Shown piece after piece: positions 36,837 through 44,364 of a stretch of 64,000 bases of DNA. The position numbers were made by a program, and so were the translations under genes. The notes under the pieces were generated by a model. That model was not told the origin of the DNA and ran no database searches. It worked only from the letters and a program-made list of their open reading frames with translations. The DNA comes from Helicobacteraceae bacterium (GTDB taxonomy: Bacteria > Campylobacterota > Campylobacteria > Campylobacterales > Sulfurimonadaceae). Within the stretch, counting starts at the first letter, position 1. Every line of letters begins with the position of its first letter. Where the stretch lies: the NCBI GenBank assembly GCA_027038835.1, contig JALWGC010000014.1, positions 1 through 64,000 of the forward strand, written 5' to 3'.

Positions 36837-36947
36837 CAATGTTTAAATTGAAAAGATAGTTAAAAAAGGTGGTTTTGGAAATTTTTTTTGAAAAAAAGGA
36901 AAAATTGTGTAATTTTCGTACATGAAAATCGGGACGAAATCGGTGTT

Positions 36948-37808
36948 TTAGAGCCGTTTGGTAAAACTGTCCACTTCGTCCTGAGAAGTAAATTCAAGTG
37001 TTATCGTGTCGCTACCGACTACACTTTTAATACCGAGAGATTTCAGCTTTTCATGCAGTTGCATCAAATAGAGCTCTTTTGAGGTGTTCCCTTTTCGTTT
37101 TGGCTCTTTTTCTTTTTTCTCTTCTTTTGCCAAGCGCATCGATTTGATGATTTTCTCCACCTCTCTAACGCTGAGTTTTTGCCCAACGATAGAGTTGACC
37201 ATCGTCGTCTGCTCTTTTTCGTCAAGACCTATAAGCACTTTGGCATGGCCGGCGCTGATTTTTTTCTCTATGAGCGCTTCTTGCGTTTTTTTCGACAATG
37301 ACAACAAACGCAGCGTGTTGGTTATGTGCGTTCTGCTTTTGTGTATGATGGATGCGAGTTCTTCATGTGTAGCGCCATGCAGCTCTATAAGCGCTTGGTA
37401 GCTTTTTGCAAGCTCGATAGGGTTCAAATCTTCGCGCTGTATGTTTTCTATAAGCGCGTATTGCTGCATCTGCTCCTTCGTGATATCGAGCACGATCGCT
37501 TTGATAGTTTTGAGCTTGGCCAATTTGCTCGCGCGAAATCGTCTCTCGCCCGCTACGAGTATATAGCCGTCTATGTCGTCTTCTACAACGACTACGGGTT
37601 GAATCAGCCCGTCGTTTTTGATCGATTCGGCAAGCTCTTTCAAACTCTCTTGGGGAAAATGTTTCCTTGGCTGATAAGGGTTTGGTTCTATACTCTCAAG
37701 CGGTATTTCCACAACGCCGTTTTTTGTACTCGATTCGTTTTCGTACGCCTCGCTCACCTCTCCAAGCAAAGCGTCAAGTCCCCGTCCCAATCCAGATTTT
37801 TTCATCAC
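36948..37808 (-). CDS. parB: Chromosome partitioning protein ParB
   Basis: The 286-residue ParB/Spo0J protein starts with LGRGLDALLG and has the ParB nuclease-like domain with ESIEPNPYQPRKHFPQESLK, GYILVAGERRFRASKLAKLK and ALIENIQREDLNPIELAKSY (the CTP-binding boxes). A helix-turn-helix follows (HEELASIIHKSRTHITNTLR) and then a C-terminal dimerisation segment. It binds parS and spreads as a CTP-dependent clamp. Its start overlaps the parA stop by four bases. I found no full parS palindrome in the window. Confidence 0.95.
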   Translation of the reverse strand: MMKKSGLGRGLDALLGEVSEAYENESSTKNGVVEIPLESIEPNPYQPRKHFPQESLKELAESIKNDGLIQPVVVVEDDIDGYILVAGERRFRASKLAKLKTIKAIVLDITKEQMQQYALIENIQREDLNPIELAKSYQALIELHGATHEELASIIHKSRTHITNTLRLLSLSKKTQEALIEKKISAGHAKVLIGLDEKEQTTMVNSIVGQKLSVREVEKIIKSMRLAKEEKKEKEPKRKGNTSKELYLMQLHEKLKSLGIKSVVGSDTITLEFTSQDEVDSFTKRL

Positions 37809-38587
37809 TGTAGTATCGCCTGTGCAAGATTTTGATACGCTATCGAACCGCTCGACTTGACGTCGTACAAAATAGCGGGTTTACCAAACGACGGAGACTC
37901 CGCAAGTTTGACGTTTCTAGGCACGACGATATATTTTTCTTCGCCGTTTTTAAAAAGTTTCCCTTTGAAATGTTGCTTCAAGTCGGCAAAAACCTGCTTC
38001 GAGAGGTTGTTTTGGGAACTGTACATCGTCGGCAAGAACCCTTTTATGGTGAGATTCGGATTTATCGACTTTTTCACCAACTTGATGGTGTTTAGCAACT
38101 GCGCAAGCCCTTCGAGTGCGAAAAATTCACACTGTATCGGAATAATCACCGAGTTCGACGCCGAAAGAGCGTTTATGGTCATAGGACCAAGAGCTGGAGG
38201 AGCATCGATGATAATATAGTCGTACTCGTTTTTCACCTGTTCGATAGCACGCTTCAAAACGAGCTCTCTCCCTTTTGCTTTTTCGACATCGTAGTACTCT
38301 TTTTCTATCCCTACCAATCCGATGTTCGAAGGGGCGAGATGCAACGTCGGAATGTCGGTTTTAAGAATGATATCTTTTAGCTTCTTCGCACCTATGAGTA
38401 CATGATAGATGTTGAATTCGTAGTCGTTTCTATGAAATCCGAACGACGTGGTCGCATTCGCTTGCGGGTCGGAGTCTATAACAAGTACTTTTTTTTCCGC
38501 AACCGCCAAGGACGCCGCCAAATTGACAGCCGTCGTGGTTTTGCCCACGCCCCCTTTTTGGTTCGCTATAACTATCACTTCACTCAT
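37805..38587 (-). CDS. parA: Chromosome partitioning ATPase ParA (Soj)
   Basis: The 260-residue deviant Walker ATPase begins VIVIANQKGGVGKTTTAVNL. It has IDSDPQANATTSFGF and IIIDAPPALGPMTINAL, followed by PIQCEFFALEGLAQLLNTI. It binds DNA non-specifically as an ATP dimer and pulls ParB-parS complexes apart during segregation. It lies between birA and parB with four-base overlaps on both sides. Confidence 0.95.
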   Translation of the reverse strand: MSEVIVIANQKGGVGKTTTAVNLAASLAVAEKKVLVIDSDPQANATTSFGFHRNDYEFNIYHVLIGAKKLKDIILKTDIPTLHLAPSNIGLVGIEKEYYDVEKAKGRELVLKRAIEQVKNEYDYIIIDAPPALGPMTINALSASNSVIIPIQCEFFALEGLAQLLNTIKLVKKSINPNLTIKGFLPTMYSSQNNLSKQVFADLKQHFKGKLFKNGEEKYIVVPRNVKLAESPSFGKPAILYDVKSSGSIAYQNLAQAILQ

Positions 38588-39219
38588 CGTAGACTATACA
38601 CCTTTTCTCCGTTTATCATTATGGAACCGTCTTCTTGCAGTTCCGCGCTCTCCATCGAAATTCTCTGCGAATCGACGTGCGTGTAAAAAGATTTGTTTTT
38701 ATAAAATTCTACACTATATTTTCTAAAAACTTGCTTCCATGGGATCTTTTTTTCCACTTTTTTGACAAAATGCTCCACAACCGTTTTCGCTTCCGCCTCT
38801 ACATCGCACACGGCGAAATCTTCAGGAGCGCTGACAAGGTTGAGGCCGACTCCACAGACGAGCGTGTCGGCTACCAAGTTGGTAACCATCCCCCCTGCTT
38901 TCTTTTTTTCTATATAAAAATCGTTCGGCCATTTTAGCCACACTTTCGAGCCAAAACTTTCCAACACCTCCTTCAACAGCCAAGCGAAGTAGATAGAAGC
39001 CGATTCGATTCTCAAATCATCGGGCAGTTGAGAACGCGAAATTGCAAAACTCAAAAAAAGGTTCCCCTCCTCTCCAATCCAGCCGTTTCCGCGACTTCCG
39101 ACACCATTTGTCTGTAAATCGGCATAGACCGCAACGGGCGGTTCAAGCTTCTTCTCTTTCAAAGACTCGATGAGATACTTTTGTGTCGAGTCTATTCGCT
39201 TATGAAAGTGTATTTCCAA
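38584..39219 (-). CDS. birA: Biotin-protein ligase BirA
   Basis: The 211-residue enzyme has only the catalytic domain and no N-terminal DNA-binding domain, so it should not act as a repressor. IDSTQKYLIESLKEKKLEPP, then GVGSRGNGWIGEEGNLFLSF (the biotinyl-AMP loop) and WLKWPNDFYIEKKKAGGMVT are the family motifs. It attaches biotin to carrier proteins of carboxylases. It overlaps fmt and parA. Confidence 0.92.
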   Translation of the reverse strand: MEIHFHKRIDSTQKYLIESLKEKKLEPPVAVYADLQTNGVGSRGNGWIGEEGNLFLSFAISRSQLPDDLRIESASIYFAWLLKEVLESFGSKVWLKWPNDFYIEKKKAGGMVTNLVADTLVCGVGLNLVSAPEDFAVCDVEAEAKTVVEHFVKKVEKKIPWKQVFRKYSVEFYKNKSFYTHVDSQRISMESAELQEDGSIMINGEKVYSLR

Positions 39220-40108
39220 CTTGCAACCTTTGTCCGTTTATGTACGAAAACACGTCCATCTCTTTTTTCGACGGAGGCTGTAACCGTCTTAATGCCAAAC
39301 TCCCTTTTGCACAACCCACTACCGTTTCTTCGCCGATGCCGAGTATCTCACCTTTTTTGTGCTTTTGTTGTGTTTCTACAAGCCGCATCTCTTTTAGTTT
39401 CAAACCGCTTTGGAGGTAGATGCCCGGCCAAGGGGTGAATGCGCGGTATTTGTTGTAAACCGTTTGCGCATCGTCGAACTCGACAAGACCGTCCGCTTTG
39501 GTTATTTTTTTGCAGTGGGACGCTTTTGATTCGTCTTGAGGAATCGGAGTGAGGGTTTCAAACTCGTTTACAACCTCTACGGTCAAATCGGCTGCGATAT
39601 TTGTGAGTTTCGCAAAAAGCTGCGGCGCCGTTTCATCAGGGTCGATTCGGCACTCATGTATTTTAAGGATATCGCCCGTATCGAGCCCTTCATCCATCAG
39701 CATCGCCGTTACACCCGTTTTTTCATCTCCATTCAAAAGTGCTTGCTGGATGGGGCTTGCACCTCTGTATGCCGGCAAAATGGAAGCATGCAGATTTATA
39801 CAAGGTGCGTGTTGCAAAATCTCTTTTGGTAGTATCTGTCCGTATGCCGCGACGACTATATAGTCGCATTCTTGGTTCAAAACGGATGCTACGGCCTCCT
39901 TTTCTCTGAGTCTCTCAGGCTGAAATACGGGTATGTCGTTACTTAGGGCCAACAGCTTCACAGGTGGCGGAGTGAGGATTTTCTTTCTCCCTACCGGTTT
40001 GTCCGGCTGTGTGTACACACTGACAACTTCAATGTTTTTTTCCTCTATCAATCTCTTGAGAATCGCCTCTGCATAATCGGGCGTTCCCATGAATATAACA
40101 CGTTTCAC
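39200..40108 (-). CDS. fmt: Methionyl-tRNA formyltransferase
   Basis: The 302-residue enzyme formylates initiator Met-tRNA using 10-formyl-THF. RVIFMGTPDYAEAILKRLIE, HASILPAYRGASPIQQALLN (with the catalytic Asn-His region) and AMLMDEGLDTGDILK are family motifs. The C-terminal OB-like domain includes YNKYRAFTPWPGIYLQ. The start is GTG at 40108, behind AAAAGGAA. It overlaps birA by 20 bases and follows mfd by 13 bases. Confidence 0.95.
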   Translation of the reverse strand: MKRVIFMGTPDYAEAILKRLIEEKNIEVVSVYTQPDKPVGRKKILTPPPVKLLALSNDIPVFQPERLREKEAVASVLNQECDYIVVAAYGQILPKEILQHAPCINLHASILPAYRGASPIQQALLNGDEKTGVTAMLMDEGLDTGDILKIHECRIDPDETAPQLFAKLTNIAADLTVEVVNEFETLTPIPQDESKASHCKKITKADGLVEFDDAQTVYNKYRAFTPWPGIYLQSGLKLKEMRLVETQQKHKKGEILGIGEETVVGCAKGSLALRRLQPPSKKEMDVFSYINGQRLQVGNTLS

Positions 40109-40121
40109 GTTCGATTCCTTT

Positions 40122-43094
40122 TTATTGTTTTCTCAAAAAGCGTAAAACCGCATCGATGATGTCGTCATCGTCTTTCGAAGCGGCTTTTAGTACTTCTTTG
40201 TTGTCGTCATCATATACGATGGTGATGTTTTGTGCATAGTTCATAACGGTTTTGACCCCTTTTTGGAGTGCAAGCAGTTTGATGACGACCAGTTCGATAA
40301 ACTGTTTCGTCGGCGTATCGAGCGCACCGAAGCGATCGACCATCTCCTCTTCGATAGCGTAAACCTCCACTACCTCCTTGGCTTGGGAAAGTCGTCTGTA
40401 AAGGTCTATCCGCAGTCGTTCTTCACTTACCGTTTCGTTGGAGATGTACGCACTGATGGTGAGTTTGATATCGACATGCTTCTCTTTCTCTTTGGTGTTG
40501 TTCGTAAGCTCCCTGATAGCATCTTCGAGCATACGCAAATAAAGCGAATACCCGATATTTTTGATATGCCCGCTTTGTGCGTCTCCTATGAGGTTTCCAC
40601 CCCCTCTTATCTCCAAGTCATGGTGTGCCAACACGCTTCCAGAACCCAAATAGGAGTTCGATTCCAAAGCTAAGAGCCGTTTTTTCGCTTCTTCGGTGAT
40701 AGCCTCTTTGTTTTCGACCAAAAAGTAGGCAAACCCCTCGAGATTGCTTCGTCCGACCCGTCCCCGAAGCTGGTGCAAGTCGGCTATGCCGAATCTGTCC
40801 GCTCCATCGACGATGATGGTATTGACCCGTGGCATATGGATACCGCTTTCGACGATGCTGGTTGAGAGCATCAAGTCGTATTCGAGCGCTTCGAACTTCA
40901 AAAGCTCTTTCTCGGTCTGTGCAGCGGAGATTTTCGAATGTAACATCACGATGCGAAGATCGGGCAGTATAGCTTGCAGCTCTTTGAGTTTGAAAGGCAT
41001 ATGCTCAATGGAGTTATGCACATAAAACACCTGCCCGCCTCGTCTAAGCTCACGCATGATTATCTCTTTTATCAGCTTTTCGTCCCACTCTTTGACAAAT
41101 GTACGCACGTCTTGGCGCTCTTTTGGTGGAGTGAGCAGTTCGCTCATCGTCTTAATCTGCGAAAGAGCTTGGTTGAGGCTTCGAGGGATCGGCGTCGCAC
41201 TCATAGAAAGCATATGCACATTATGGTAAAGCTCTTTGATTTTCTCTTTTTGTTTAACGCCGAATTTATGCTCCTCATCGACGATGACAAGCCCGAGTTT
41301 GGCAAACTCGAGTGAAAAAAGCGCATGTGTCCCTACCACACAGTCGATCGTGCCCTCTTTGAGCCCTTTTTTGATCGCGTTTTTCTCTTTTGTGCTTACG
41401 AATCTATCGAATTTCGCTACCGTTATCCCCTCACACTCAAGACGCTCTTTGAGGGTGTGGAAATGTTGCGAACTCAGAAGAGTCGTAGGTACGATGAGTG
41501 CTGATTGGAAACCGGCTTGTTTGGCCACGAAAATCGCATTCATAGCCACTTCGGTTTTTCCAAATCCGACATCGCCGCTTAAAAGACGATCCATAATCTT
41601 TCCGCTTGCAAGGTCATCGACTATCTCTTCGACGGCTCTTTTTTGATCCTCCGTATATTCGAACCCGGCTTTGTTTTGAAACTCCAAAAGTGCACTTTTG
41701 TCCACCTTGATGCGCGGCGCTTCTATAAGCGCTCTTGTAGCAGCGAGATTGACGATTTTACCGGCAATTTCGAAAAGTTTCTTTCTCACACTCTCTTTGA
41801 GTTTGGCAAAACTCCCTTTGCCGAGGCGATCGAGCGTAGGCACGCTCCCGCCTGCGGCGATATAGCGATCGATCACGTCGAGATTCTCGACTGGAAGCAT
41901 CACTTTGTCATCACCCATGTAGCGGATAGTGACGAAATCTTTCACCCCGCCTAGAACCTCCGCTTGGGTGATACCGTCAAATATCCCGACCCCGTAGGAT
42001 TCATGGACGACATAATCCCCTTTTTTCAAATCATCGAGCAAAATCGTCGTTTTTCTGCGTCTTGCTTTTTTTTGCGTTCTATTGAGTGAAATCACAAGTT
42101 TGTCTGGAGTGGATACGTTGACGATATAGGGCGCTTTGAGGTAAACGATGCCGTCAAGTTCGTAGATACCGTGCTGCTTGAGAATCGCCTTGTTTTGCGC
42201 TATGACGATGCGCTCTTTGGATGCATGCGCTTCTAAAAGGGGGAGCGCTTTGGTTACGACGACGTCGTTGTAGTCTTGCGGTTTTGGTAAAACCTCCAAA
42301 TCGAAGCTTTCTTTTGGGACTTTTGGGTCGTTAAACGCATAGAGCTCCGCCAAAAGGGGTGCAAGTTCTTTGGAAAACAGAGCTTTTTTGTTTTCCAAAA
42401 AGTTTTCTGCGAACTCCTCCAAATACCAAAATCCAAGACTTGCCATATCTTTACTTAAAGGCGCAAAAGAGGAACTTTCCACCTTTTTGGCAATCGTTTC
42501 GTACTGCTTCTTGTTCAGAGAAAAGAGTGCCGGAGGGATTTCTACGCTTTCTACCTCATCACCGATACTTCTTTGAGTATCGAGCTCGAACGGTTTTATC
42601 TGCTCTATTTCGGTATCGAAAAGCGAAATCCTGTAAGGGTTGCGTGCATTTGGCGGAAAAATATCGATGATATCCCCTCGAAAACTCACTTCACCTTCGA
42701 GTTCCACGATATCGACAAACTCGTACCCCCACCGAAACAACTTCTCTTTCAACTCCTCCAAATCAAGCTCATCCCCAAAACCAAGCGAAAAAGAATCGAA
42801 CAATTCCCGTTTTGGCAAAGGGAAAAGAAGCGAGCTAAGCGGTGCTATGACAACGGGGGAACTTTTGGCGTCGTAGTAACGCTTGAGTTGTGCAAAAAGC
42901 TGATGGAGTTCATGGGAATACACCCGTAAATCATCTCCAAACGCCGCTTTGAAGTCCGGAAAAACCACGACTTCCTTGCCGAAATATCTCGCAACGTCGG
43001 CCAATGCCGCGGCTTCCTTGTCATCTTCGCATACCAACACATCGACAGCGATGTTTTGTTCTAAATAATAAAAAAAAGGAGCTTGTGCCGTCAT
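40122..43094 (-). CDS. mfd: Transcription-repair coupling factor Mfd
   Basis: The 990-residue DNA translocase removes RNA polymerase stalled at lesions and recruits UvrA. The N-terminal UvrB-like module includes LEGEVSFRGDIIDIFPPNAR. The polymerase-interacting domain contains GDYVVHESYGVGIFDGI. The RecG-like motor shows Walker A GDVGFGKTEVAMNAIF, Walker B VIVDEEHKFGVKQ, SMSATPIPRSLNQAL and RVNTIIVDGADRFGIADLHQ, then LRGRVGRS. The C-terminal TRCF domain ends the protein. It heads the run mfd-fmt-birA-parA-parB and is somewhat shorter than E. coli Mfd (1148). Confidence 0.96.
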   Translation of the reverse strand: MTAQAPFFYYLEQNIAVDVLVCEDDKEAAALADVARYFGKEVVVFPDFKAAFGDDLRVYSHELHQLFAQLKRYYDAKSSPVVIAPLSSLLFPLPKRELFDSFSLGFGDELDLEELKEKLFRWGYEFVDIVELEGEVSFRGDIIDIFPPNARNPYRISLFDTEIEQIKPFELDTQRSIGDEVESVEIPPALFSLNKKQYETIAKKVESSSFAPLSKDMASLGFWYLEEFAENFLENKKALFSKELAPLLAELYAFNDPKVPKESFDLEVLPKPQDYNDVVVTKALPLLEAHASKERIVIAQNKAILKQHGIYELDGIVYLKAPYIVNVSTPDKLVISLNRTQKKARRRKTTILLDDLKKGDYVVHESYGVGIFDGITQAEVLGGVKDFVTIRYMGDDKVMLPVENLDVIDRYIAAGGSVPTLDRLGKGSFAKLKESVRKKLFEIAGKIVNLAATRALIEAPRIKVDKSALLEFQNKAGFEYTEDQKRAVEEIVDDLASGKIMDRLLSGDVGFGKTEVAMNAIFVAKQAGFQSALIVPTTLLSSQHFHTLKERLECEGITVAKFDRFVSTKEKNAIKKGLKEGTIDCVVGTHALFSLEFAKLGLVIVDEEHKFGVKQKEKIKELYHNVHMLSMSATPIPRSLNQALSQIKTMSELLTPPKERQDVRTFVKEWDEKLIKEIIMRELRRGGQVFYVHNSIEHMPFKLKELQAILPDLRIVMLHSKISAAQTEKELLKFEALEYDLMLSTSIVESGIHMPRVNTIIVDGADRFGIADLHQLRGRVGRSNLEGFAYFLVENKEAITEEAKKRLLALESNSYLGSGSVLAHHDLEIRGGGNLIGDAQSGHIKNIGYSLYLRMLEDAIRELTNNTKEKEKHVDIKLTISAYISNETVSEERLRIDLYRRLSQAKEVVEVYAIEEEMVDRFGALDTPTKQFIELVVIKLLALQKGVKTVMNYAQNITIVYDDDNKEVLKAASKDDDDIIDAVLRFLRKQ

Positions 43095-43112
43095 TTATCG
43101 ATCCAGTCGAAA

Positions 43113-43118
43113 ATTATA
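43113..43118 (-). promoter_or_regulatory. -10 box for mfd
   Basis: TATAAT on the minus strand, predicted start near 43106, giving only about 11 bases of leader. The remaining gap to 43212 is AT-rich with a short TGGC/GCCA hairpin near 43183-43197 that I do not consider a terminator. Confidence 0.45.
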
Positions 43119-43212
43119 CAAAGGCAACCGATTTAGATTTTTTAAATCAAAAAACTTACTACAAGTCACCTTCGATATGAGAATGGCATTTTAGCCACTT
43201 TTTCTTAATTTT

Positions 43213-44364
43213 TTAGAATTTATAAACAATATGCAACCCTAACGTAGATGGCTTTAAAAGATTATCTACCCTTATCCCAAAATCGAAATTTTCATATCTT
43301 GAAAACAATGAAAACGAATGGAAACGTGTTTCATACCCTAACGCGAAATCCAATGATTGAGAAACTCGGTAAGTTCCTTCAAAATACGGCATATAAATTC
43401 CATATATATAATCGCTTCCTCCCCTGAAAAGATATCGTCCATAGGTGTAGCCAAATTGCGTTCTGTATTTTTTTGAAAGTTTTTGAACGATATCTTCATA
43501 CCCTTCATATCCCCAAGCAGTAGGTTTATACGATATATAACCATCCTTATCATATACTTTGGAATTACTCGAAAGCCTAACTTCACTCAACGGCAACCCC
43601 TTCCAATACAACCTTCCAAAAAAATCATTTACAAGAAAAAGAAAATCAAACTTATCCTTTTTGAGGTACAAAGAAAAATGCGTACTATACCCATATGCTT
43701 CCGCACTTTGAACATCGAGTTTATATAAATAGTTGTGGGTATAATTATAGTTCGCTACAGCGTCGAAAGAATACGTTTTCATACCTTCTGCGCGTGCATT
43801 CCCATAAACCGTGCCATTTTGCATATCTTTACCTTGTAACACTTCAACACCATAACCGACTTTAAAAAACCAACTGCCCTTTTTGAGAAGTTCTAAGCTG
43901 TTACTATATGTTATTCCTTGCACTTCAAAAGCTTTGATAGACAATTCGAGTTTATATGTTTTTCCTAAAGGAAACTCTTTTTTATTTGTCGCAAGATAAA
44001 GAAGTTCTACCGTATCTCCGTTAGTCTTTATATAAACTTCTTCTTTGTAAACATAGCCAATATAACCAAATTTTTCGCTTTTATAGCCAATATCCGCCCT
44101 AACGCTCCCTAATGCTATATTTGTGCCATTTTTAATATGAGGAGAATCGGTCTTGAGACCATTTAGCAATAAATCTTTCAATACAAACGGATCGTTAGTT
44201 AAAAACGTATTTGCATTTGCACAAAAAGAACTATTGTTCTCCATCCTCTCCAAAGGATCAAAAAACGGTAATACACCGGCATAAGCCGGTGCATGAACGC
44301 TCAAAAAAGCGATTAATAGATTCGATATCCTTTTAGAAAAGTGTTTCAAAGGTACCGTCGGCAT
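43213..44364 (-). CDS. Uncharacterised exported protein, probable outer-membrane beta-barrel
   Basis: No family is recognised. The 383 residues start with a basic region and a hydrophobic stretch (ISNLLIAFLSVHAPAYA), a likely signal peptide cut after AYA. The remainder is rich in Tyr, Phe, Lys and Gly with alternating strands such as YSFDAVANYNYTHNYLYKLD and KFDFLFLVNDFFGRLYW. It ends in ...LGLHIVYKF with a terminal Phe, the usual beta-barrel sorting signal. The start codon lies inside the last codons of the lipoprotein gene (32-base overlap), so the two are translationally coupled and probably work together at the cell surface. An in-frame TTG at 44349 is an alternative start that would shorten the leader. 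Confidence 0.72.
   Translation of the reverse strand: MPTVPLKHFSKRISNLLIAFLSVHAPAYAGVLPFFDPLERMENNSSFCANANTFLTNDPFVLKDLLLNGLKTDSPHIKNGTNIALGSVRADIGYKSEKFGYIGYVYKEEVYIKTNGDTVELLYLATNKKEFPLGKTYKLELSIKAFEVQGITYSNSLELLKKGSWFFKVGYGVEVLQGKDMQNGTVYGNARAEGMKTYSFDAVANYNYTHNYLYKLDVQSAEAYGYSTHFSLYLKKDKFDFLFLVNDFFGRLYWKGLPLSEVRLSSNSKVYDKDGYISYKPTAWGYEGYEDIVQKLSKKYRTQFGYTYGRYLFRGGSDYIYGIYMPYFEGTYRVSQSLDFALGYETRFHSFSLFSRYENFDFGIRVDNLLKPSTLGLHIVYKF

Noticed and set aside
40101-40112. GTTTCACGTT near parAB as a possible parS site
   Set aside because: Only the left half resembles TGTTTCACGTGAAACA, it is not palindromic, and it is the fmt start region.
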